NCBI RefSeq assembly: GCF_008033115.1
Contig: NZ_CP041203.1
Location: forward strand, 4,411,992 to 4,475,991
DNA: 64,000 nt
Direction: 5' to 3'
DNA from: Cellulomonas sp. Y8
Lineage (GTDB): Bacteria > Actinomycetota > Actinomycetes > Actinomycetales > Cellulomonadaceae
The position numbers were made by a program, and so were the translations under genes. Numbering within the stretch: the stretch's first letter is position 1; each line of letters starts with the position of its first letter. Of this stretch, positions 8,367-16,671 are shown piece by piece. Below the pieces are notes generated by a model that was not told where the DNA came from, searched no databases, and was given only the letters and a program-made list of their open reading frames with translations.

Positions 8367-9137
8367 GTGCTGGTGCTGGGAGTGTGCTCGCTCAAGGGCG
8401 GCGTGGGGAAGACATCGGTGACGCTCGGGCTGGCGTCCGCCGCGCTGGAGCGCGGGCTCCGCACGCTGGTGGTCGACCTCGACCCGCAGGGCGACAGCAC
8501 GCTCGCGCTGGCCACCGCCGGCGCCGAGGCCGACGTCGCCGGCGTGCTCGACTCCCCCACGGCGGAGTCGATCGCCGCCGCCACCGCGCCCAGCGCCTGG
8601 GCCGAGGCCGGCCTGGACGTGCTGGTCGGCTCGGCCGCGTCCTCGCGGCACGACGCCTACGACGGCGCGGACGCCGACGTCGACCGGCTGCGGTTCGCGC
8701 TGGCCTGGGTGCACGACTACGACCTGGTCCTGGTCGACTGCCCGCCGTCGCTCGGCGGCCTGACCCGCACCGGCCTGACGGCCTGCGACCGTGCCGTCGT
8801 CGTGACCGAGCCCGGGCTGTTCTCGGTCACGGCGGTCGGGCGTGCGATGAAGACCATCGACGACCTCCGCCGCGGTCCCGCGGGCCAGCTCCAGCCCCTG
8901 GGCGTGGTCGTGAACCGGGTCAAGGCCCGGTCCGTGGAGCAGGCGTTCCGGCTCGACGAGCTCCGCGGGCTGTACGGCCCGCTGGTGCTGACCCCGTTCG
9001 TCCCCGAGCGCGCGGCGCTGCAGCAGGCGCAGGGCGCGGCGCAGCCGGTGCACGCGTGGCCGGGCGCCGGCGCGCGCGAGGTCGCGGGGGCGTTCGAGGA
9101 GCTGCTGGACCGCGCGCTGCGCGCGCCGCGCACCTGA
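8367..9137 (+). CDS. ParA/MinD family ATPase, orphan
   Basis: A 256-residue ParA-type P-loop ATPase. The deviant Walker A is CSLKGGVGKTS (signature Lys at residue 10), Walker A' is LVVDLDPQGDS and Walker B is LVLVDCPPSLGG. It lacks an N-terminal HTH and has no ParB or parS-like neighbour, so it is not the chromosome-partitioning ParA. Orphan ParA proteins in Actinobacteria (PldP-like) influence cell division or position other cargo; that role is inference here. The GTG at 8367 lies 7 nt after TACCGT (8354-8359), consistent with leaderless expression. Confidence 0.9.
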   Translation: MLVLGVCSLKGGVGKTSVTLGLASAALERGLRTLVVDLDPQGDSTLALATAGAEADVAGVLDSPTAESIAAATAPSAWAEAGLDVLVGSAASSRHDAYDGADADVDRLRFALAWVHDYDLVLVDCPPSLGGLTRTGLTACDRAVVVTEPGLFSVTAVGRAMKTIDDLRRGPAGQLQPLGVVVNRVKARSVEQAFRLDELRGLYGPLVLTPFVPERAALQQAQGAAQPVHAWPGAGAREVAGAFEELLDRALRAPRT

Positions 9138-9140
9138 CCG

Positions 9141-10229
9141 TCAGCCCGCGGCGGACTCCCCGCCCGCGCAGCCGCAGCTGGCGCGCGGGATCAGCCGGGT
9201 CGGCAGCGTCCGGAACTGCGACGCGGCGCCGGGGTCCGCGACCCGCTCCTGCAGCAGCTGCACGGCGGTCCGCCCCATGTGCTCGAACGGCTGCCGCACC
9301 GTCGTGAGCGCGGGTGTCGTGAGCCGGCCGGCGAGGATGCCGTCGAACCCCGTCACCCGGACCCGCCCCGGCACGTCGACGCCGTGCTCCGCGAGCACGT
9401 CGAGCACCACGAGCGCCGCCTGGTCGCTCTGGCAGACCAGCGCCTCCGGGAGCCGGTCGGCGGCGGCCAGGTCGGTGAGCGCGGCGAGCCACTCGGTGGA
9501 CGCCAGCCCCTCGTGCCCGGGGCCGGGCGCGGGACGGTCCGGCAGCAGCGCCGCGACCGCGTCCCGGAACCCGGCGAGCCGCTCGGCGAAGTCGTACATC
9601 GACCCCTCCCCGACGAACGCCAGGTCGCGCACGCCGTGCACACCCACCAGGTGCTCGACCAGGCCGGTCATCGCCGCGCGGTTGTCGACCGCGACGTGGC
9701 TGAACGACGCGTCCGTGCCGGGGGTGTTGAACGCGACCAGCGGGACCGACTGCGCGATGGCGTGCACCGCGTCCAGGCTGTGGGTGCCCGGGAAGATCGC
9801 GAGCCCGTCCACCCGCCCGGCGATGTCGTACATCGCGGCGCCGCTGGGCGCGCCGGAGGCCAGCAGCAGGGCGCGCCCGTTCTCCCGGCACTCCAGCGCG
9901 AAGCCGCGCTCGACCTCGTCGACGTAGAGCGGGAACACCCGCGGGTCGCCCTCGGGGACCGCGGCGGCCTCGAGCGGCACCGGCGCGGCGGCCCCGTCGG
10001 CGTCGGCCAGCATCATGTCGAACGAGTACAGGCCGAACGCCCCGGTGGCCCCGTGGGCGAGGCCGCGGGCGCTGGCGGACGGGACGTAGCCGAGCTCGCG
10101 GGCGGCGTCCATGACCGCCCGGCGGGTGCCGGCGGCGACGCGCCCGGGCTGCCGGAACGCGAACGAGACGGTCGTGATGGACACCCCGGCGCGCTCGGCG
10201 ACGTCGTACACGGTGGGTCGGCGGGCCAC
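9141..10229 (-). CDS. LacI family repressor of the adjacent sugar operon
   Basis: A 362-residue LacI/GalR protein with the HTH at residues 4-26 (PTVYDVAERAGVSITTVSFAF). The ligand-binding domain includes AIFPGTHSLDAVHAIAQSVPLVAFNTPG and VRVTGFDGILAGRLTTPALTTVRQP. It ends in an unusual Cys pair (SCGCAG). The GTG start follows GAGGAG. It is transcribed away from the binding-protein gene. The 187-bp space between them holds a consensus promoter and a 16-bp palindrome (10324-10339), so it most likely represses the operon until an oligosaccharide or its product binds. Auto-repression is also plausible. Confidence 0.9.
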   Translation of the reverse strand: MARRPTVYDVAERAGVSITTVSFAFRQPGRVAAGTRRAVMDAARELGYVPSASARGLAHGATGAFGLYSFDMMLADADGAAAPVPLEAAAVPEGDPRVFPLYVDEVERGFALECRENGRALLLASGAPSGAAMYDIAGRVDGLAIFPGTHSLDAVHAIAQSVPLVAFNTPGTDASFSHVAVDNRAAMTGLVEHLVGVHGVRDLAFVGEGSMYDFAERLAGFRDAVAALLPDRPAPGPGHEGLASTEWLAALTDLAAADRLPEALVCQSDQAALVVLDVLAEHGVDVPGRVRVTGFDGILAGRLTTPALTTVRQPFEHMGRTAVQLLQERVADPGAASQFRTLPTRLIPRASCGCAGGESAAG

Positions 10230-10286
10230 GCGGGAACTCCTCGACGGCGAGTGGCGGCGAGCGGGTGCGCCGCGCCCAGGACCGGG

Positions 10287-10315
10287 TTGACAGCGCCAGT
10301 CTACACGCTTAGATT
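10287..10315 (+). promoter_or_regulatory. Consensus sigma-A promoter of the sugar operon
   Basis: TTGACA at 10287-10292 and TAGATT at 10310-10315 are separated by exactly 17 bp, a near-perfect housekeeping promoter. The expected start site, about 10322, abuts the palindrome at 10324-10339. That leaves a leader of roughly 95 nt before the AAGGAGGA ribosome-binding site of the binding-protein gene. Confidence 0.8.
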
Positions 10316-10323
10316 CCGGTTCT

Positions 10324-10339
10324 TGTAATGCGCATTACA
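10324..10339. promoter_or_regulatory. Perfect 16-bp palindrome, probable LacI operator
   Basis: The sequence TGTAATGCGCATTACA is a perfect palindrome with the central CG and AT-rich half sites expected of LacI/GalR operators. It stands out in a >70% GC region and overlaps the likely transcription start of the operon. It lies between the divergent lacI-type gene and its probable target. The assignment to the 9141-10229 repressor is inferred from position. Confidence 0.7.
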
Positions 10340-10416
10340 CGGATTCGAGCCAGCGCTGGCGCAGGCCGACCCGCGCGCCGTGGCGCGGGCGCAGACGCCC
10401 GTTCAAGGAGGAACAC

Positions 10417-11706
10417 ATGACCCGACGTACCGTGCGGCGCGCCCTCGTCGCCGCCACCGTCACCACCCTGGCGCTCGCGCCGGTCGCGGCCTGCGGCCGG
10501 TCGGACGACGCCGGCAGCGGCGGCTCCGCCGAGGCCGGCTCGGTCGCCGAGGAGGCAACGGGCGAGATCGAGATCTGGGCCGCGGCCGGCAACGGCGACG
10601 CGCTGCGCACCCTCGGCGAGCAGTTCACCGAGGACAACCCGGAGGCCTCGATCAAGGTCACCGAGGTGCCCTGGGGCGAGATCATCACGATGAACCAGAC
10701 CGCCGTCGCCTCGGGCACGGGCCCGGACATCGTGATGACCGGCGCCGACCAGACCGCCTCGGTCATCGCCATGGGCGGCCTCGCTCCCGTCCCCGAGGGC
10801 GTGTACGACGAGGACGACTTCTACCCCGCCGCCGTCGCCTCGGTGACCGGCGAGGACGCGCAGTACTCGGTGCCCTGGTACGTCGAGACCCGGTTCCTGT
10901 TCTACCGCGCCGACCTGGCCGCCGAGCTCGGCTACGACGCCCCGACCACCTGGGACGAGCTCGAGGAGCTCAGCGGGGCGCTCGCCGCGCGCCCCGGCGG
11001 CGAGTACGGCCTGAGCCTGCCCCGCCCGATCGAGAACCCGGCGCAGGTCATCGTGCCGTTCGTGTCGCAGGCCGGCGGCGAGGTGAGCGACGGCGACTCC
11101 TGGACGTTCGACACCCCGGAGTTCGTCGAGGCGCTCGACTTCTACAAGGGCTTCTTCGACCGCGGCGAGGCCCCGCTGTCCGAGACCGAGGCGACGTTCG
11201 AGAACGGCGGCTCCCCGCTGCTGATCTCGGGCCCGTGGATGGTCGGCACGTACCAGGACCTGATCGACACCGGCGCGGCGCCCGAGGGCTTCACCGAGGA
11301 CTCGATCGGCTACGTCCCGCTGCCCGCCGGCTCCGCCAACAACGACTCGTACATCGGCGGCGGCAACCTCGGCGTGTTCGCGTCGTCGGACAACCAGGAC
11401 TCCTCCTGGCTGTTCCTGCAGTGGCTGCTCGAGGACGCGCAGCAGAAGACGCTGTTCGACCTCGCGGGCTCGTTCCCGTCGCGCGTCGAGTCGGCCGAGT
11501 ACGCGCCGATCGACGACAGCCCGGTGATGTCGGTGCTCAAGGAGCAGATGCCGAACACCGTCGAGACCCCGAGCTACCCCTCGTGGTCGCAGATCGCCGA
11601 GCAGATCGGCATCTACGCCGAGCGCGTCGCGCACGGCGAGGTCACCTCGGAAGAGGCCGCGAAGGCGATCCAGGACCAGGCGGACCAGATCGGCTTCGGC
11701 TGGTGA
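10417..11706 (+). CDS. Sugar ABC transporter substrate-binding lipoprotein
   Basis: A 429-residue family-1 extracellular solute-binding protein. The first 26 residues are a lipoprotein signal (basic MTRRTVRR, hydrophobic core, lipobox ending VAAC at Cys26), so it is tethered to the outer face of the membrane. The body has the expected EIEIWAAAGNGDALRTLGEQF start and a C-terminal region rich in aromatics. RBS AAGGAGGA is 6 nt before the ATG. With a GH94 beta-1,2-oligoglucan phosphorylase-like enzyme downstream, the likely ligand is a beta-1,2-glucooligosaccharide, as for the Listeria protein Lin1841. No ATPase gene is in the operon, so a shared MsmK/MsiK-type ATPase is implied. Confidence 0.92.
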   Translation: MTRRTVRRALVAATVTTLALAPVAACGRSDDAGSGGSAEAGSVAEEATGEIEIWAAAGNGDALRTLGEQFTEDNPEASIKVTEVPWGEIITMNQTAVASGTGPDIVMTGADQTASVIAMGGLAPVPEGVYDEDDFYPAAVASVTGEDAQYSVPWYVETRFLFYRADLAAELGYDAPTTWDELEELSGALAARPGGEYGLSLPRPIENPAQVIVPFVSQAGGEVSDGDSWTFDTPEFVEALDFYKGFFDRGEAPLSETEATFENGGSPLLISGPWMVGTYQDLIDTGAAPEGFTEDSIGYVPLPAGSANNDSYIGGGNLGVFASSDNQDSSWLFLQWLLEDAQQKTLFDLAGSFPSRVESAEYAPIDDSPVMSVLKEQMPNTVETPSYPSWSQIAEQIGIYAERVAHGEVTSEEAAKAIQDQADQIGFGW

Positions 11707-12653
11707 CCAGCACCACCACCGCACGGCGCACGCCGCCGTCGACGTCGCGGCGGCCGGGGAAGTCCGTGTCCCTGGCCGCCCGGCGCCGCCGGACCGCGGT
11801 CGTCGCCTGGCTCTTCGCCGCGCCGTTCGTCCTGTCGTTCGGCGTGTTCGGGCTCGTCCCGCTGCTCAGCTCGTTCGGGATGGCCTTCACCGACCTGCGG
11901 GTCAACGACATCCGCACCCCGTTCGCCGTGGACTTCGTCGGCCTCGGGAACTTCGCCGAGGTGCTGTCCGACACGACCTTCCTGCGCGCCTTGCGGAACA
12001 CGCTCGGCTTCGTGGTGGTCGGCGTCCCGCTGTCGCTGTTCTCGGCGCTGGTGCTCGCGGTCATGCTGAACGCGCTCGGCCGCCGCGCCGCGACGTTCTT
12101 CCGGGTCGGCTACTACACGCCCGTGGTGACGACGATCGTCGCCGTCGCGGTCGTGTGGCGGATCATGTACCAGCCGAACGGCCTCATCAACTCCCTGCTC
12201 GCGGACATCGGCATCGACGGGCCGAACTGGCTGGGCGACACCCGCACCGCGCTGCCGGCCCTGACGCTCATGGCCGTGTGGCGCAGCATCGGGTCGAGCA
12301 TGGTGATCTTCCTCGCCGGCCTGCAGGCCATCCCCTCCGACGTCAAGGAGGCGGCGATGATGGACGGCGCGTCGACGGTCCAGCGGTTCTTCCGCATCAC
12401 GATCCCGATGATGATGCCGACGATCCTGCTCAACGCGATCCTCACGACCACCGGCTTCATGCAGTTCTTCGACGAGCCGTTCGTCATGACCAACGGCGGT
12501 CCCCTGCAGTCGACGACGTCCATCGCCCTGTACGTGTTCAACCAGTTCCAGTGGGGCAACTACTCGGTGGGCGCGGCCGGCGCGTACGTGCTGTTCGCGA
12601 TCATCAGCATCTTCGCCATCATCCAGTTCCGGTTCTTCCGGCAGAGGACATGA
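11703..12653 (+). CDS. Sugar ABC transporter permease, MalF/LacF type
   Basis: A 316-residue inner-membrane permease with six predicted helices. The first spans AVVAWLFAAPFVLSFGVFGLVPLL. The cytoplasmic EAA loop that contacts the ATPase is EAAMMDGASTVQRFFRITIP, and the extracytoplasmic loop holds GLGNFAEVL. The GTG start overlaps the stop of the binding-protein gene (GTGA), so the two are translationally coupled. It should heterodimerise with the product of the next gene. Substrate specificity rests on the binding protein. Confidence 0.92.
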   Translation: MTSTTTARRTPPSTSRRPGKSVSLAARRRRTAVVAWLFAAPFVLSFGVFGLVPLLSSFGMAFTDLRVNDIRTPFAVDFVGLGNFAEVLSDTTFLRALRNTLGFVVVGVPLSLFSALVLAVMLNALGRRAATFFRVGYYTPVVTTIVAVAVVWRIMYQPNGLINSLLADIGIDGPNWLGDTRTALPALTLMAVWRSIGSSMVIFLAGLQAIPSDVKEAAMMDGASTVQRFFRITIPMMMPTILLNAILTTTGFMQFFDEPFVMTNGGPLQSTTSIALYVFNQFQWGNYSVGAAGAYVLFAIISIFAIIQFRFFRQRT

Positions 12654-13558
12654 CCATGAGCACCTCGACCCCCCTCGCGCCGGCCACGACCGCCGTGCCG
12701 CTCGCGCCCGTCGTCCGGCAGCGCCGTCGCCGCCGCCCCACGCCGGGCCGGATCGCCCTGCTCGCCGTCCTGTCGGTCGGCCTCGCCGGGACCCTGCTGC
12801 CGTTCGTCTGGATGATCCTCGGCGCGTTCAAGACCAACGCCGAGATCATGCGCCGGCCCATCACCTGGTGGCCGCAGGCGCCGACGCTCGACAACTTCCG
12901 CGCGTGGTTCTTCGAGTTCGACATGACGCGGTACTTCCTGAACTCGGTCTTCCTGGCCGTCGTGTCGGTCGCCACCACGCTGCTGTTCTGCTCGATGGTC
13001 GGCTGGGCGCTCGCCAAGCTGGAGTTCCCGGGCAAGAAGGTCCTCATCACCGTCGTCCTCGGGACCATGTTCGTGCCGGGCATCGTGACGCTGATCCCGC
13101 AGTTCGTGCTCGTGGCGAACCTCAACATGGTCGGCACCTACTGGGGCATGATCCTGCCCGGCATGGTGGGCGCGTTCGGCGTCTTCCTCATGCGGCAGTT
13201 CATGCTGGAGATCCCCGACTCCCTGCTGGACGCGGCGCGCATCGACGGCGCCGGCGAGTTCCGGATCTTCGCGCGGATCGTGATGCCGCTGTGCCGCGCC
13301 CCGCTCGCGACGCTCGCGATCTTCACGTTCATGGGCTCGTGGAACGGCTTCCTGTGGCCGCTCATCGTGTCCCAGCGCGACTCGCTGTACACCCTGCCCG
13401 TGGCGCTGGCGCTGTACACCAGCCCGACCGGCGACAAGGGCGCCGAGTTCGGCCTCCAGATGGCCGGCTCGGTCCTCATCATCGTGCCGGTCCTCGCGGT
13501 GTTCATCGCCATGCAGAAGCACTTCGTGCAGGGCATCGCCATGACCGGCATCAAGTAG
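12650..13558 (+). CDS. Sugar ABC transporter permease, MalG type
   Basis: A 302-residue permease, partner of the preceding one. The N-terminus is a basic cytoplasmic tail (RQRRRRRPTPGR), followed by six membrane helices. The EAA loop is DAARIDGAGEFRIFARIVMP, and the family C-terminus ends KHFVQGIAMTGIK. The ATG at 12650 overlaps the upstream TGA (ATGA); a second ATG at 12656 is also possible. Both permeases and the binding protein form the importer for the operon's oligosaccharide. Confidence 0.92.
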   Translation: MTMSTSTPLAPATTAVPLAPVVRQRRRRRPTPGRIALLAVLSVGLAGTLLPFVWMILGAFKTNAEIMRRPITWWPQAPTLDNFRAWFFEFDMTRYFLNSVFLAVVSVATTLLFCSMVGWALAKLEFPGKKVLITVVLGTMFVPGIVTLIPQFVLVANLNMVGTYWGMILPGMVGAFGVFLMRQFMLEIPDSLLDAARIDGAGEFRIFARIVMPLCRAPLATLAIFTFMGSWNGFLWPLIVSQRDSLYTLPVALALYTSPTGDKGAEFGLQMAGSVLIIVPVLAVFIAMQKHFVQGIAMTGIK

Positions 13559-13565
13559 GAGCACC

Positions 13566-15833
13566 GTGGACTACCTGGACCCCGCCCTCCCCGTCGCCCA
13601 CCGCGTCGCCGACCTGCTCGCGCGCATGACGCTCGCGGAGAAGGTCGGGCAGATGATGCAGCTGTCGGCCCCGGACGGCCTGAAGGAGCAGGTGCTGGAG
13701 AAGCACGTCGGCTCGATCCTGCACCCGACGCCGGAGCTCGTGCTCGAGGCGCACGACCTGACCGAGCAGACCCGGCTGCGGATCCCGCTGCTGGTCGGCG
13801 ACGACGCCATCCACGGCCACTCGTTCTGCGACGGCGCGACCATCTTCCCGACCCAGCTCGGGATGGCGGCCACGTGGTCGCCCGAGCTCGTCGAGCGGAT
13901 GGCGCGCGCCACCGCGGTCGAGGCCGCGGCCACCGGGCTGCACTGGACCTTCTCCCCCGTGCTGTGCGTCGCGCGCGACCTGCGCTGGGGGCGCGTGAAC
14001 GAGACCTTCGGCGAGGACCCGTTCCTCATCGGCGAGCTCGGCAGCGCCGCGGTCCGCGGGTACCAGGGCAACGGCCTCGCCGACCCGACGGCGGTGCTCG
14101 CCACCGCGAAGCACTTCGCCGGGTACTCCGAGACCCAGGGCGGCCGGGACGCGTCCGAGGCGGACCTGTCGCCCCGGAAGCTGCGGTCCTGGTTCCTGCC
14201 GCCGTTCGAGCGGGTGGCCCGCGAGGGCTGCGGCACGTTCATGCTCGGCTACCAGACGATCGACGGGGTCCCGATCACCGTCAACGACTGGCTGCTCTCC
14301 GACGTGCTGCGCGGCGAGTGGGGCTACACCGGCATGCTCGTGACCGACTGGGACAACGTCGGCCGCATGGTCTGGGAGCAGCAGGTGCAGCCCGACCACG
14401 TGCACGCGTCCGCCGCGGCGGTGCGGTCGGGCAACGACATGATCATGACGACGGCGGGGTTCTTCGACGGCGCGCAGGAGGCGGTGGTCCGCGGGCTGAT
14501 CGCGGAGGCCGACCTCGACGCGGCCGTGTCCCGGATCCTGACGCTCAAGTTCGAGCTCGGGCTGTTCGAGGACCGCCGCCGGCCCGACCCCGCCACGATG
14601 GGCGCGGTCGTGGGGTCGCACCAGGACCTCAACCTGGAGCTGACGCGGCGGTCGCTCGTGCTGCTGCGCAACTCCGGCGTGCTGCCGCTGGCCGGGGGCG
14701 CTCTCGAGGACGGCGCCCCGGACCGGTCCCCGCTGCGCGTCGCCGTCGTCGGCCCGCTCGCGGACGACCCGCAGACCCAGCTCGGCGACTGGGCCGGGTC
14801 CTCGGGGCAGGTCGCGTGGATGGCGCACGGGCAGCCGCGCGACATGATCACGACCGTGCTCGACGGTCTGCGCGACGGGGTGCCGGACGGCTGGACGGTC
14901 ACCTACTCCCCCGGCGCCGCGATCCTCACCCACGAGGACGACCCCGAGGGCCCGTTCTTCCCGGACGGGCAGCCGCGGCCGCAGGTCGTGGCGCCGGCGC
15001 CGGTGGACCCCGAGCAGCTCGAGGCCGCCGTCGCGGCGGCGCGGGACGCCGACGTGGTCGTGGCCGTGGTCGGCGACCGCATCGAGCTGGTCGGCGAGGG
15101 CACCTCGACCGCGACGCTGGAGCTGCTCGGTGGCCAGGTCGCGCTGCTGGAGGCCGTCGCGGCCACCGGCACGCCGCTCGTCGTCGTGCTGCAGGCCTCC
15201 AAGCCGATGGTGCTGCCGACCGCCGCCCTCGAGGCGGACGCGCTGGTCTGGGCGGCCCACCCCGGCATGACCGGCGGGCGCGCGCTGGCGGACCTTCTCC
15301 TCGGGCGGATCGAGCCCAGCGGACGGCTGCCGATCTCGTTCGCCCGGCACGTCGGGCAGCAGCCGATCTACTACAACCAGGTCCGGGGCCAGCACGGCGT
15401 GCGGTACGCCGACCTCACGCAGGACCCGGCGTTCGCGTTCGGCGAGGGCCTGTCGTACACCACCGTCGAGTACGCCGACCTCGTGGTCGACACCGCCGAG
15501 GTGACCGTGGACCGCACCGTGCGGGCGCACGTGACGGTGACCAACACCGGTGCGCGGCCCGCGCTGGAGACCGTGCAGGTGTACGTCCGGGACCTGGTCA
15601 CGTCCGCGTCCTGGGCGGACCGGGAGCTGAAGGCGTTCACCCAGGTCCCGCTCGCGCCCGGGGAGTCGGTCACGATGCCGCTGGTGCTGCCCGCCGCGGA
15701 CTGCTCGATCGTGGACGCCGCCGGGCGCCGCGTGGTGGAGCCCGGGGACTTCGAGCTGCTCGTCGGCCCGAGCAGCCGGCCGCGGGACCTGCTGCGCGCG
15801 GGGTTCCGGGTGGTGGACGGGGTGGTCGCGTGA
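13566..15833 (+). CDS. Glycoside hydrolase family 3 beta-glucosidase
   Basis: A 755-residue cytoplasmic GH3 enzyme without signal peptide. The N-terminal TIM-barrel carries the catalytic nucleophile Asp261 in LVTDWDNVGRM and the substrate-binding segments TAKHFAGYS and WGRVNETFGEDP. Next come the alpha/beta sandwich (VAVVGDRIELVGEGTST; HPGMTGGRALADLLLG) and a C-terminal fibronectin-III-like domain (KAFTQVPLAPGES). The GTG follows a TAG and GGAGC upstream. Position beside a GH94 phosphorylase and an oligosaccharide importer parallels Listeria Lin1840, a sophorose-preferring beta-glucosidase. It would complete breakdown of sophorose left by the phosphorylase. Linkage specificity is inferred from context. 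Confidence 0.92.
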   Translation: MDYLDPALPVAHRVADLLARMTLAEKVGQMMQLSAPDGLKEQVLEKHVGSILHPTPELVLEAHDLTEQTRLRIPLLVGDDAIHGHSFCDGATIFPTQLGMAATWSPELVERMARATAVEAAATGLHWTFSPVLCVARDLRWGRVNETFGEDPFLIGELGSAAVRGYQGNGLADPTAVLATAKHFAGYSETQGGRDASEADLSPRKLRSWFLPPFERVAREGCGTFMLGYQTIDGVPITVNDWLLSDVLRGEWGYTGMLVTDWDNVGRMVWEQQVQPDHVHASAAAVRSGNDMIMTTAGFFDGAQEAVVRGLIAEADLDAAVSRILTLKFELGLFEDRRRPDPATMGAVVGSHQDLNLELTRRSLVLLRNSGVLPLAGGALEDGAPDRSPLRVAVVGPLADDPQTQLGDWAGSSGQVAWMAHGQPRDMITTVLDGLRDGVPDGWTVTYSPGAAILTHEDDPEGPFFPDGQPRPQVVAPAPVDPEQLEAAVAAARDADVVVAVVGDRIELVGEGTSTATLELLGGQVALLEAVAATGTPLVVVLQASKPMVLPTAALEADALVWAAHPGMTGGRALADLLLGRIEPSGRLPISFARHVGQQPIYYNQVRGQHGVRYADLTQDPAFAFGEGLSYTTVEYADLVVDTAEVTVDRTVRAHVTVTNTGARPALETVQVYVRDLVTSASWADRELKAFTQVPLAPGESVTMPLVLPAADCSIVDAAGRRVVEPGDFELLVGPSSRPRDLLRAGFRVVDGVVA

Positions 15834-16646
15834 GCGCCGCGGACGCGGTCGCCGGCTGGTCCGACGACCCGACTCCTGCCGAGGACCTCGCGCGCCCCGC
15901 CGACCCGGCGACCTTCCCGGTCACGCCCCGTGACCGCGACGACGCCCACCCGGGCCGCCGCCGCGGCGACGAGGTCGGCGACGGCCCGTTCGGCCGCGCG
16001 GTGGCCGCGTTCGCCTGGGGCGCCGGCCTCTCGGCGCTGCTCGCCGCGGCGAACCTGCCGCTGGTCGCGCTCGCGCTGCTGCTGCGCCCGGACCCGTCGC
16101 TCGCCTGGCTCGTCGCGCTCGCCGCCGTCCCGGCGGGTCCCGCGCTGTCGGCCGGGCTGTACGCGGTGCGCGAGCGGTACGTCGACCCGCGCGTCCCGCT
16201 GCGCGCGGGCGTTCGGCCGCGGCTACCGGCTCGGCTGGCGCGAGGCGCTCGGCGTCTCGGCACCGGTCTGCCTGGTCGCAGGCCTGGTCGCGGTCGTCGG
16301 CGCGGGCGCCCGGACCTCCGGCGTCCCCGCGCTCGTCGCCGGGCTGGCTCCCGGCGCCGCCGTGCTGCTGGTGCTCGTGGCGCTGCACGCGCTCGCGCTG
16401 CGCACCTTCTTCCGTCTCCCGCTCGCCGCCGCCTGGCAGGCGGGCGCCTACTACCTCGTCGCGCGGTGGCGCGCCTCGCTGGGGACGCTCGCGCTCCTGG
16501 CCGGGGCGGTCGCCGTCGCGGCCGCGGCCTCCGACCTGCTCCTCGTCCTGCTCGGGGGCGTGTGGGTGTGGCTCTGGTACCGCACCACCGCGGGGATGCT
16601 GCGCGACGCGGTCGCGCGGTTCCTGCGCCCGACGACGACCACCTGA
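15830..16646 (+). pseudogene. YesL/DUF624-like membrane protein, 1-nt frameshift near 16205
   Basis: The GTG at 15830 overlaps the stop of the GH3 gene (GTGA). The first frame encodes a hydrophilic start and two helices (GAGLSALLAAANLPLVALALLL; WLVALAAVPAGPALSAGLYAV), then YVDPRVPLRA. From 16212 the coding character and homology-like content continue in the next frame (FGRGYRLGWREALGVSAP) with three or four more helices to the stop at 16646. The span is 272 codons plus one base, so a surplus base within CGCGCGGGCG (16202-16211) restores one ~271-residue protein. YesL-like proteins are common accessory membrane proteins of oligosaccharide ABC loci; the role is unclear. Sequencing error is as likely as inactivation. 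Confidence 0.6.
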
Positions 16647-16671
16647 CCGCTCGACCCCGGGGACCGACACC

